A DNA stretch of 24,895 nucleotides from a virus, in IMG/VR virus record IMGVR_UViG_3300042372_000600, positions 1 through 24,895 of that record, one strand, 5' to 3'. Positions 12,669 to 19,148 of the stretch are shown piece by piece (the first letter of the stretch is position 1; every line of letters begins with the position of its first letter). Under the pieces are notes generated by a model that saw only the letters and a program-made list of their open reading frames with translations, was not told the origin of the DNA and made no database searches. A program made the position numbers and the translations under genes.

Positions 12669-13078
12669 TACTTCCCGCTTTTCTTCCTTGCTTTTGCTAA
12701 TGCATCAAAGTCTTTAATCTTTGTTTCTCCCATATAGCCCCATGCATGACCATCTTCAATCATTTTTTCATTAATAGATTTATCTGATCCGTCCAAGAAA
12801 ACCCAACCCAAAATGCGACCATATTTTTCTGATGAGTCCATTTTTTCTGTTTTAATAACAACAGTTTTAGCTGAGTCAATTGCATTCTTTAAATATGCTT
12901 TTGCTTCTAGCCCTAAAGCTTTTTCCATTTTATCAGTAGTACGACTTTCTGGAGTATCTATGCCAGCCAATCTAACTCTAGAGCTAAATGAAATATCAAA
13001 GCCTAGATCGATATCGACATCTATAGTGTCTCCATCTACGACCTTGCTGACTTTTTTTACATAGTACTCGAACATCAT
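12668..13078 (-). CDS. thermonuclease-like (SNase) nuclease
   Basis: A single SNase OB-fold domain: VVDGDTIDVDIDLG, RLAGIDTPE, EKYGRILGWVFLDG and NEKMIEDGHAW. Counting from the second of two adjacent ATGs, the catalytic Asp21, Arg35, Asp40, Glu43 and Arg87 fall at the same numbers as in mature staphylococcal nuclease. The second ATG (13075) also has the better Shine-Dalgarno spacing (AGGAGG plus 4). There is no signal peptide, so it should act in the cytosol, perhaps on host DNA or RNA or in nucleotide recycling. Ca2+ dependence is expected for the family. Confidence 0.88.
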   Translation of the reverse strand: MMFEYYVKKVSKVVDGDTIDVDIDLGFDISFSSRVRLAGIDTPESRTTDKMEKALGLEAKAYLKNAIDSAKTVVIKTEKMDSSEKYGRILGWVFLDGSDKSINEKMIEDGHAWGYMGETKIKDFDALAKARKKSGK

Positions 13079-13080
13079 TC

Positions 13081-13096
13081 CTCCTAATTTAAGGAG
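13081..13096 (-). promoter_or_regulatory. hairpin covering the thermonuclease Shine-Dalgarno
   Basis: CTCCT-6-AGGAG forms a 5-bp stem in which the 3' arm is the AGGAGG Shine-Dalgarno of the thermonuclease. Weak pairing could restrict translation; this is tentative. Confidence 0.3.
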
Positions 13097-13125
13097 CAGT
13101 TTAAAGACATGCTCAGGTCATTGAT

Positions 13126-13542
13126 TTATTTAATTTTAATTTTTTTAGGCTTTTTTTCTTCTGGAATGATTCTTTCTACATTTACATGAAGCATTCCATC
13201 TTCAATACTTGCCCCAATGACTTCCATATACTCACCCAAAGCAAATGTTCGTGTGAATTTACGTGCAGCAATACCCTTGTGCAGGTACTCGCCGTCGGTC
13301 ACCTCTGTGATTTCACCCTTAACGATAAGTGTACCATTTTCTACTGATACATCTATATCTTCTTTTGTGAAACCAGCTACTGCAATTGATACCTGGAAGG
13401 TATCCTCATCTAGCTTTAATACATCATACGGTGGATATGTTTGGCGTGTTGCTATTTGATGAACATGTGCCATTCTTTCCAACTCACGATTAAAGCCAAT
13501 AAAAAATGGATCTCTAAAAAGATCCAGTGTTGTAGTTACCAT
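13126..13542 (-). CDS. small heat-shock protein (Hsp20)
   Basis: A 138-residue alpha-crystallin-domain chaperone. The N-terminus is short (DPFFIGFNRELERMA). The core has FQVSIAVAGFTKEDIDVSVENGTLIVKGE, the HKGIAARKFTRTFALGEYMEV stretch and the DGMLHVNVER strand, and the tail is basic. sHsps bind unfolding proteins without ATP and form large oligomers. It has its own promoter and an AAAGGGG Shine-Dalgarno. Many T4-like and cyanophage genomes carry Hsp20, where virion assembly or stress protection is assumed. Confidence 0.92.
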   Translation of the reverse strand: MVTTTLDLFRDPFFIGFNRELERMAHVHQIATRQTYPPYDVLKLDEDTFQVSIAVAGFTKEDIDVSVENGTLIVKGEITEVTDGEYLHKGIAARKFTRTFALGEYMEVIGASIEDGMLHVNVERIIPEEKKPKKIKIK

Positions 13543-13598
13543 TTTATTCCCCTTTCAAGCGAATAATTTAATTTAGGCCCCATTTGGCAGCCTTTATA

Positions 13599-13627
13599 AT
13601 TATATCACATCTAGCCCTGCGAAACAA
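13599..13627 (-). promoter_or_regulatory. promoter of the hsp20 gene
   Basis: Extended TGA TATAAT (13599-13607) with TTGTTT at 13622-13627 and a 17-base spacer. The leader is about 50 bases. No HspR-type inverted repeat (CTTGAGT-N7-ACTCAAG) is visible, so heat control by HspR is not supported. Confidence 0.65.
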
Positions 13628-14279
13628 TAGAAGGTGATATCTCAATAAGGTCTATATTGCATCTCTGAGGTAATTTGCTGATCCACAATATAGCATCTAC
13701 TATATCTTCTGCTTCCAACGCCCCATCATTATGTTGATGGGTATTAATTGCTGCTGGACATATTTCTGTAACCTTTACCTTAAAATGAGATAGCTCCAGC
13801 CTAAATAGTTTTGCAAGTCCAGATATTGACAGCTTTGAGGTGGCATAGTTTCCTCCACCAGCATAGAAATGTTTTTTTGCAAATGAGGATATAAATATGA
13901 TTGTAGCGTTATCAGATTTTTTTAGGTTGGGTATAAAAAGTTTTGACAAATACATTGGGCCAGCAACATTAACCATATATGAATGCAAAAAGTTTTTAGG
14001 AGTTTCTGAAGACAAATGTTTAGCACCATCAATTCCAGCGCATGATGCATTATTTACAATTAGATCTATTGCTTCATCCTTATACCTATTATAAAAACTA
14101 TTTATACTTTCCTCATCTAAAAGGTCCAGTCGTTCTACCTTGATATTTTCATGGTTTAGATTCTTTATTGCTTCTGGATTTCTTGATGTTCCTATAACAA
14201 AATAACCATTATTGCATAGCGTATGAGCAAGCAGGTTTCCTACACCGCCACTTACACCTGTAACAATTGCTTTTTTCAT
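13611..14279 (-). CDS. short-chain dehydrogenase/reductase
   Basis: A 222-residue classical SDR starting MKKAIVTGVSGGVG, with the NAD(P)-binding TGxxxGxG at residues 7-14, NNAS at 76-79, and catalytic Ser131/132, Tyr145 and Lys149 in YATSK. TSR at residues 31-33 after the second strand hints at NADP(H) preference. An in-frame TTG twelve bases upstream exists, but the ATG has GGA in better position. The substrate cannot be read from sequence. It follows tRNA-Lys by about 20 bases, and its end carries the hsp20 promoter. The C-terminus is short compared with 240-250-residue enzymes. Confidence 0.82.
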   Translation of the reverse strand: MKKAIVTGVSGGVGNLLAHTLCNNGYFVIGTSRNPEAIKNLNHENIKVERLDLLDEESINSFYNRYKDEAIDLIVNNASCAGIDGAKHLSSETPKNFLHSYMVNVAGPMYLSKLFIPNLKKSDNATIIFISSFAKKHFYAGGGNYATSKLSISGLAKLFRLELSHFKVKVTEICPAAINTHQHNDGALEAEDIVDAILWISKLPQRCNIDLIEISPSIVSQG

Positions 14280-14302
14280 ATCATTATCCAATCATTTTAT
14301 TG

Positions 14303-14375
14303 TGCCCCCAGATGGTATCGAACCATCGACCCGCAGATTAAAAGTCTGCTGCTCTACCAGCTGAGCTATAGGAGC
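14303..14375 (-). tRNA. tRNA-Lys (TTT)
   Basis: A 73-base cloverleaf: acceptor GCTCCTA/TGGGGGC, D-arm GCTC...GAGC, anticodon stem GCAGA/TCTGC with loop CTTTTAA (anticodon TTT), T-arm GATGG-TTCGATA-CCATC, discriminator A. CCA is not encoded. It begins one base after tRNA-Asn. Confidence 0.93.
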
Positions 14376-14376
14376 G

Positions 14377-14449
14377 CTGCCCCACCTGGCCTCGATCCAG
14401 GGACATTCGAATTAACAGTTCGACGCTCTACCAACTGAGCTATAGGGCA
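14377..14449 (-). tRNA. tRNA-Asn (GTT)
   Basis: A 73-base cloverleaf: acceptor TGCCCTA/TGGGGCA, anticodon stem TCGAA/TTCGA with loop CTGTTAA (anticodon GTT), T-stem CCTGG/CCAGG and discriminator G. The T-loop reads ATCGAGG, so the usual T54 is A, which would break the normal T54-A58 contact. CCA is not encoded. Confidence 0.88.
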
Positions 14450-14484
14450 AAGCTGGTAGTTTTAAGTCATACCAAGGACTTGCA

Positions 14485-14997
14485 TTAAGCCGAAAGGATC
14501 TTTGCTAACGCATTAATTGTTGCTGCAATTCTTCCGATATCACGCAACTGCTCAACTGTGTATCCTTCTTCTTTCAATGTTTCATAATGTGCTTTAACAC
14601 AAAAATGACATTTGCCAATAATTGATGATGCTAGAGAGTAAGCTTCAAACTTTCCTTTTGTTGTTCCACCATGAGAAGCAATTGAATTCATTCTTAGCTG
14701 TGCTGGCAAGCCTTTTAGATTTTGATCGTCTGCCATTTCAATGAATGGATACCATACATTGTTTTGAGCCATTATGGCTCCTGCCGTTAAAGCTGCATTT
14801 TTTTCAACTTCATCTGTGGCGCTAGCGACAATAAAAGTAAGTAGCTTAGAGTTTCCTGTAGCAAATGCTGCAGCAATAGAAAGGTATGTTGCATGCTCTG
14901 GATCAATAGTTGACCTGTTGATTACAGCATCTAGGTTTAACTTAATGTCTTTAGCATACTCTGGCAAGGAATCTTTTAGCTGGTCAACCCACAACAT
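14485..14997 (-). CDS. ahpD: alkylhydroperoxidase AhpD
   Basis: A 170-residue AhpD. The active-site region KFEAYSLASSIIGKCHFCVKAHYETL aligns without gaps to Mycobacterium tuberculosis AhpD: Glu118, Cys130, Cys133 and His137 fall at the same positions, but His132 is Phe (with His at 131). In mycobacteria AhpD passes electrons from dihydrolipoamide (Lpd/SucB) to AhpC and has weak peroxidase activity itself. It overlaps AhpC by one base (TAATG), giving the usual ahpC-ahpD order. The tRNA tandem follows 35 bases downstream, perhaps on the same transcript. Confidence 0.93.
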   Translation of the reverse strand: MLWVDQLKDSLPEYAKDIKLNLDAVINRSTIDPEHATYLSIAAAFATGNSKLLTFIVASATDEVEKNAALTAGAIMAQNNVWYPFIEMADDQNLKGLPAQLRMNSIASHGGTTKGKFEAYSLASSIIGKCHFCVKAHYETLKEEGYTVEQLRDIGRIAATINALAKILSA

Positions 14998-15533
14998 TAC
15001 AAAGTTTCTCCACCTAGTGATCGATTACATGCACACAGCTCTCCTGTTTGCAAAGCATCTAGAACACGAAGAGTTTCATCTGGGTTTCTACCTACATCTA
15101 GGTTGTTTACTGTAACATGCTGAATAATATTGTCTGGATCAACAATAAATGTGGCACGGTAAGTTACACCAGAAGAGTGTTGAACCCCAAGATCATTAGC
15201 CAAATGGTGTGCTGTATCTGCAAATGACCATGAATTAGTCTTCTTTAGGTCCTCGTGGGCATTTCTCCAAGCAATTTTACAGAACTCATTGTCCACTGAT
15301 CCAGTCATCAAGACAGCATCTCTATCGTTAAAGTCATTAACTAAAGCATCGTAAGCAACAATCTCTGTTGGGCATACAAATGTAAAATCTTTTGGATAAA
15401 ATGCAATAACCTTCCATTTACCTGGGAACGAATCCTGTGTAATTACCTCAAAAGAGGAATCTTCATATGACAAAGCTCCTGGCTTAACACCAGTAACTGC
15501 AAAATTTCCTAACTTATCTCCTACTGTTTTCAT
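14997..15533 (-). CDS. ahpC: peroxiredoxin AhpC
   Basis: A 178-residue 2-Cys peroxiredoxin with the peroxidatic Cys54 in DFTFVCPTE and the C-terminal ELCACN pair (Cys167 and Cys169). The three-cysteine pattern is that of mycobacterial AhpC, which works with AhpD rather than AhpF. It reduces H2O2, organic peroxides and peroxynitrite in the cytosol. A strong AAGGAG Shine-Dalgarno precedes the ATG, and ahpD is directly downstream. No OxyR-like gene lies beside it. Length is a little shorter than the mycobacterial protein (about 195). Confidence 0.95.
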   Translation of the reverse strand: MKTVGDKLGNFAVTGVKPGALSYEDSSFEVITQDSFPGKWKVIAFYPKDFTFVCPTEIVAYDALVNDFNDRDAVLMTGSVDNEFCKIAWRNAHEDLKKTNSWSFADTAHHLANDLGVQHSSGVTYRATFIVDPDNIIQHVTVNNLDVGRNPDETLRVLDALQTGELCACNRSLGGETL

Positions 15534-15570
15534 TTTTCTCCTTGTTTATAAGTGATGATATTTCATATCG

Positions 15571-15642
15571 CACCCCTGGCTGGATTCGAACCAGCGGCCA
15601 ACAGATTAGAAGTCTGTTGCTCTTCCTCTGAGCTACAGAGGT
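15571..15642 (-). tRNA. tRNA-Arg (TCT)
   Basis: A 72-base cloverleaf: acceptor ACCTCTG/CAGGGGT, D-arm GCTC/GAGC, anticodon stem ACAGA/TCTGT with loop CTTCTAA (anticodon TCT, reading AGA/AGG), T-arm GCTGG-TTCGAAT-CCAGC, discriminator G. CCA is not encoded. Confidence 0.93.
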
Positions 15643-15650
15643 AAAATTAA

Positions 15651-15679
15651 ATTATACTATTAAAAATCAAAATCTTCAA
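15651..15679 (-). promoter_or_regulatory. promoter of tRNA-Arg
   Basis: TTGAAG (15674-15679), 17-base spacer, TATAAT (15651-15656), 8 bases before the mature 5' end of the tRNA. The promoter overlaps the last codons of the preceding gene and may also drive ahpC-ahpD. Confidence 0.65.
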
Positions 15680-15998
15680 TAGTATTTAAAGGAATTATTC
15701 CCTTTTGTTTTGCTATATTGTATCCCTCTTCTGTAAAATTATATGTTACCCGAAGATCTTCGTCATACTCTACCTGCATAAGGTCGGTATTTAATAGATC
15801 TATTAGTTCTGACTCTACATAATGCTCATGAGCTTCCCATAAATCTGGTGCTAAAAGTGGAGTTACGTCTTCGTTAAGCTCAAATATTGCTTCACCATCT
15901 TTTGAAAAGCCAGCAATCTTTATTGCACCAATATCTAGATAGTGCTGGATCTTAATCATCAGCTCTTCTTCATCTTCTTCATCAAACGGTTTTGACAT
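15660..15998 (-). CDS. acidic phage protein, unknown (112 aa)
   Basis: A 112-residue acidic protein starting MSKPFDEEDEEEL. An in-frame start at 16019 would run into tRNA-Met and is rejected; AGAAAGG lies at correct spacing before the chosen ATG. Segments such as YLDIGAIKIAGFSKDGEAIFELNEDV and VTYNFTEEGYNIAKQKG look like a winged-helix-like alpha/beta fold. It lies between two tRNA genes just after the terminase genes. Function unknown. Confidence 0.65.
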   Translation of the reverse strand: MSKPFDEEDEEELMIKIQHYLDIGAIKIAGFSKDGEAIFELNEDVTPLLAPDLWEAHEHYVESELIDLLNTDLMQVEYDEDLRVTYNFTEEGYNIAKQKGIIPLNTIEDFDF

Positions 15999-16011
15999 TG
16001 CTACCTTTCTG

Positions 16012-16085
16012 TGCAACAAGTAGGACTTGAACCTACGATTACCGAATTATGAGTTCGGGGCTTTAACCAACTAAGCTATTGTTGC
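16012..16085 (-). tRNA. tRNA-Met-type (CAT anticodon)
   Basis: A 74-base cloverleaf: acceptor GCAACAA/TTGTTGC, D-arm GCTT/AAGC, anticodon stem CCGAA/TTCGG with loop CTCATAA (anticodon CAT), T-arm GTAGG-TTCAAGT-CCTAC, discriminator A. The closed G1-C72 pair argues against an initiator tRNA. It is elongator Met, or tRNA-Ile2 if the C is converted to lysidine. Confidence 0.9.
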
Positions 16086-16093
16086 TTAGTTGA

Positions 16094-16123
16094 ATTATAG
16101 TATTTATTAATCAGTTTTGTCAA
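16094..16123 (-). promoter_or_regulatory. consensus promoter of tRNA-Met
   Basis: TTGACA (16118-16123), 18-base spacer, TATAAT (16094-16099), 8 bases before the mature tRNA 5' end, so almost no 5' leader needs to be removed. Confidence 0.8.
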
Positions 16124-16343
16124 TAGACTTTTCAACTATGTCCTGAACATACTCTGAAAAATGTTTTCTTATGCTGCCTGGAGGTCTTTTCCCAATTTCC
16201 GACCAAACTCTTCTATACTCATGTATATTGTCGAATGTTGTTGGGCAGACTAGTATTCCAGAATACTCCTTAAGCCTTGTAGGTAGAGGCACATGCTTGC
16301 TGCAGCACTTGCACTCTTTAGCTTTTTCTTGATATATACTCAT
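16107..16343 (-). CDS. small Cys-containing phage protein
   Basis: A 78-residue protein with CKCCSKHVPLPTRLKEYSG near the N-terminus and a single further Cys (VCPTTFDN). The CxCC...C pattern suggests a half-degenerate zinc finger. It overlaps the terminase stop by four bases. Proteins of this kind next to terminase genes recur in actinophages. Role unknown. Confidence 0.6.
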   Translation of the reverse strand: MSIYQEKAKECKCCSKHVPLPTRLKEYSGILVCPTTFDNIHEYRRVWSEIGKRPPGSIRKHFSEYVQDIVEKSIDKTD

Positions 16344-18142
16344 ACTATTTCCATTCCACTTAGTGCTTCAGAAAGATCCCTAGGCATTGCTGAGGGTGCC
16401 TTAATTAAATTTGGGCTTTCTTGTGTTAAACTTTCTCTATATTGTTTTTTTACAGAAGCATAGTCATGAACCTCAATGTCTCCAAAAGCTTCTCTTGTTA
16501 AACTAATCGCATTATATATTGAACCACAAACAGCATCAGCTAAGTCTTTAGACCCTTTTCTTGGGTGGTCAACTTTATCACGCATAATTCTTAACTCTAA
16601 TAATTCATCCACAAGCAATGGTATATGAGGTCCATTTAATCTTTCTTCTAAAACTACCATAGCCATGTCATCGTAATGTTTTTTTGCAACAGATAAAGTT
16701 TGAGTATTTATTCCATACTGCTTGAGCTGTTGCATCATGTCGTGAGAGTTCCATCTGTCAAATGTGCATATCTTAATGTTAAATCCCCTAGATCTAAGAG
16801 ACAGAATATAATCTCTTACTTCAGCAAAATCCACTGACTTGTCTGAAGTAGGTGTCCAGTACATAACAGCATCAACCTTAACAATTGGTGCTGGCTGAGA
16901 GTAAGTATCAGTAACTTTTACACTAACAAACTTTTCAATGTGGGCCATAGATACAGCACAATGGTCATGTTTTTGAGCTAAGTCAACGTGTATATAGTAA
17001 TCTTTATCTTCTTCTGGCAAGAACCAATCTTCAAATCTTCCAAAACCATCAACTGCTATAGATAGATCTTTAAATGCCATCTCAATCTTCTCACGAGACT
17101 TAAAGAAAGCATCAATTGCTTCTGGTGGCATACATGCAAATCTTCCAAGAGCATCTGTTACGTCTCTGTAGAATGCAATTTTAAAATCTTCTATACTTCT
17201 TGTTGGATTAACTTCCCAGGTGGGCCTACGTATTGCGTAGACTCTTGGATACTTGTAAGAAATAATTTGATCTTCATCCCAAAATATATCAAACTCATTA
17301 CCTACTGTATTTTCTGGAAGGTCTGGATCTAGTTTAAATCTATGTGATCTTGATATAACTTCTTTTTCTGAAATAATTTCGTCATATCTTTGCTGAATAT
17401 AGTCATTCTTAAAACGTGGAAACGAAAGAAGAATTACTTTTCCGTAATCTGGAAAACGAGAGTCTACAGATGCCCTATACATATCGTAAATACCACTTGC
17501 AGTTTTTGCCTGGTCGTGCCCACTAGTACTGTCTAGGGCAAAGCCAGAGATTTCATCGAGTACTGCAACTAAAACGTTGTAACCTTCAAAAGCTTCTCTT
17601 TCTGAGTGTCCAGAGTAAACAGTAACATTCTTATCAAATTTTATCTCAGAAGCTTTTTCAAAGTATTTCCCTACAAACCATGGAGAATGTGTTACTCTGT
17701 TTTTAAACCCCTTGAAAAAAACATTGTTTGCTTGTTGAGCGTTTATGGCGATGTTGATAATATCAATTGAGTCGCCAGGTGGCTTTCCGTAGTATGACGC
17801 TGGGTCTTTTAAACATAGAAGCAGATAAACTATATAAGCAACAGATATGGTTGAACAATAGTCTTTACCGCTGCCCTTACCTAGTTGAGCAACAACTTCA
17901 TTGCATGTCTGTTTATATCTTAAAGAACCTTCTTTTTCACCAAAAAGTTTAATTAGAGTTGACTCTTTATAAATCTGAGAAGATTTTTCAATTAAAGTAT
18001 ACTGATTTTCTGACAACTCAGGAAGACCTAAATAATTCTTGTCTGTTACAAATGTTCTTAGATCGACAGGTCTTTCTTCAAACTCTTCTCCATCAAGTAT
18101 ATCAATGAGGTCATCAAAATTAAATTCCACTGACTTCCTCAA
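16340..18142 (-). CDS. terminase large subunit
   Basis: A 600-residue DNA-packaging motor. The ATPase has a Walker A-like QLGKGSGKD (residues 86-94), Walker B VLVAVLDE with Asp196/Glu197, and a following SGFALDSTSG coupling region. The RNase-H-type nuclease shows Asp387 in YIHVDLAQ, Asp462 in ICTFDRW and Asp533/Asp536 in KDLADAVCG. It cuts concatemeric DNA and pumps it into the prohead. It overlaps the putative small subunit by 23 bases. Length is usual for phage TerL with an N-terminal extension of about 80 residues. Confidence 0.93.
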   Translation of the reverse strand: MRKSVEFNFDDLIDILDGEEFEERPVDLRTFVTDKNYLGLPELSENQYTLIEKSSQIYKESTLIKLFGEKEGSLRYKQTCNEVVAQLGKGSGKDYCSTISVAYIVYLLLCLKDPASYYGKPPGDSIDIINIAINAQQANNVFFKGFKNRVTHSPWFVGKYFEKASEIKFDKNVTVYSGHSEREAFEGYNVLVAVLDEISGFALDSTSGHDQAKTASGIYDMYRASVDSRFPDYGKVILLSFPRFKNDYIQQRYDEIISEKEVISRSHRFKLDPDLPENTVGNEFDIFWDEDQIISYKYPRVYAIRRPTWEVNPTRSIEDFKIAFYRDVTDALGRFACMPPEAIDAFFKSREKIEMAFKDLSIAVDGFGRFEDWFLPEEDKDYYIHVDLAQKHDHCAVSMAHIEKFVSVKVTDTYSQPAPIVKVDAVMYWTPTSDKSVDFAEVRDYILSLRSRGFNIKICTFDRWNSHDMMQQLKQYGINTQTLSVAKKHYDDMAMVVLEERLNGPHIPLLVDELLELRIMRDKVDHPRKGSKDLADAVCGSIYNAISLTREAFGDIEVHDYASVKKQYRESLTQESPNLIKAPSAMPRDLSEALSGMEIV

Positions 18143-18656
18143 TAATCTCTATAGGCTCAACAATTCCAGTAATTTGTGATAAACGTTTAGCTACTTCCAT
18201 CTTACACTTAGGACATGTTGCAGTAACTTCTTTTAGAATCTTAACTAGAACTTCTTGTTTTCTTTCCGCCTCCGCTATCTGTCCTGCCATCTCTGCGTTG
18301 TCAAGCAAACCGACTTCTTGTAACATTCCAATTCTTTTGCCCTCAATGTCAGCGATTAGCTTAAGTGCACCAGATTTAACACTAAGCTGACCTGCTTGAT
18401 CAGCGTCTTCAACTGTTTTCCATGCTTCTTTTATCAGCATCGCATAGTGTTGGTCAGCTCCAGAGATAGCCTCCTTAGCACGTTCACGGGCTGATGTATC
18501 GTTGTGGACAACACTTTTCCACTCATCTATTAGCTCAATGACTTCTGCCCTCTTAAGACCAGTCAGGGTAGCAATCTGTGTAGGGCTGTTGCCCCTAAGT
18601 AGTTCTTCAACTACTTTATTCATACGATCAAAATGATCAGCTAGTTCAATTTCCAT
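18120..18656 (-). CDS. probable terminase small subunit
   Basis: A 178-residue protein. The N-terminal part has a helix-turn-helix (LLRGNSPTQIATLTGLKRAEVIELIDEW, residues 18-46), followed by long helices and an isolated CPKC knuckle near residue 153. HTH plus oligomerising helices directly before TerL is the usual TerS layout; it would recognise the packaging site. The ATG lies 8 bases after a TATAAT and lacks a Shine-Dalgarno. A general DNA-binding regulator is the alternative. Confidence 0.72.
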   Translation of the reverse strand: MEIELADHFDRMNKVVEELLRGNSPTQIATLTGLKRAEVIELIDEWKSVVHNDTSARERAKEAISGADQHYAMLIKEAWKTVEDADQAGQLSVKSGALKLIADIEGKRIGMLQEVGLLDNAEMAGQIAEAERKQEVLVKILKEVTATCPKCKMEVAKRLSQITGIVEPIEIIEEVSGI

Positions 18657-18664
18657 ATAAATAC

Positions 18665-18693
18665 ATTATACTTCTAGTCGACTGAAATAGCAA
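18665..18693 (-). promoter_or_regulatory. promoter of the terminase genes
   Basis: TTGCTA (18688-18693), 17-base spacer, TATAAT (18665-18670), 8 bases before the ATG at 18656. The -35 lies in the end of the upstream gene. It would give a leaderless or nearly leaderless mRNA. Confidence 0.65.
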
Positions 18694-19015
18694 ATTCCTT
18701 AGCAACCTTGAGTAATATCAAATATCCAATAAGGTCATCAATATCATTATCACCTGGATATTCTTCTCCCTTAATTAATCTATTTAACTTATCATCAATT
18801 CTGACGTATAGCTGCTCTCTTGGGCCCGCCTTGGAAAATATACGAACTGGATCTAGGGCTGAATTTCCATATGAAATATTTTTCTTTATAAGCATATGAG
18901 CAATATCAAGGCATGTTGATAGAATTTCTTTACCAGCTTCTGTCCCTACTGTAAGCAAATAAAGGTCATCGTATTTAAATACTTTTGAATCTTCGAAAAC
19001 TGGTGTAGGTGTCAT
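18674..19015 (-). CDS. Nmad1/DUF1599-like protein
   Basis: A 113-residue helical protein with KKNISYGNSALDPVRIFS, REQLYVRIDDKLNRLIKGE and DIDDLIGYLILLK. This set of motifs matches DUF1599, called nucleotide modification associated domain 1, which is related to MazG-like all-alpha NTP pyrophosphatases. Glu/Asp residues in RIDDKL and DIDDL could bind metal. The protein may act on a nucleotide pool, possibly with modified bases; this is family-based inference. It overlaps the HTH gene upstream by four bases. Confidence 0.65.
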   Translation of the reverse strand: MTPTPVFEDSKVFKYDDLYLLTVGTEAGKEILSTCLDIAHMLIKKNISYGNSALDPVRIFSKAGPREQLYVRIDDKLNRLIKGEEYPGDNDIDDLIGYLILLKVAKEFAISVD

Positions 19016-19146
19016 TTAATTAAGCCCTTTTCTTTTAATGCTCTGTATATGGTCATAACTGTTACGCCACATTCTTGTGCAATTTCTTCCATACTTTTTC
19101 TTTGAACAACGTATCTTCTATGTAGCCAATCTTTATTTTTATACAT
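19012..19146 (-). CDS. tiny helix-turn-helix DNA-binding protein
   Basis: A 44-residue protein that is nearly all one HTH: SMEEIAQECGVTVMTIYRALKEKGLI. The N-terminus WLHRRYVVQRK supplies a first helix, as in homeodomain-like resolvase C-termini and phage regulators. It overlaps the next gene by four bases and follows the methyltransferase by two. It is probably a transcription regulator or recombination cofactor. Confidence 0.7.
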   Translation of the reverse strand: MYKNKDWLHRRYVVQRKSMEEIAQECGVTVMTIYRALKEKGLIK

Positions 19147-19148
19147 TT

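Noticed and set aside
13081-13125. Inverted repeats after hsp20 as a terminator
   Set aside because: Stems of only 5 bp and no T-run; not a convincing terminator.
14450-14484. Separate promoter for the tRNA-Asn/tRNA-Lys tandem
   Set aside because: Only a weak TGGTATGAC is seen without a -35; read-through from ahpC-ahpD is at least as likely.
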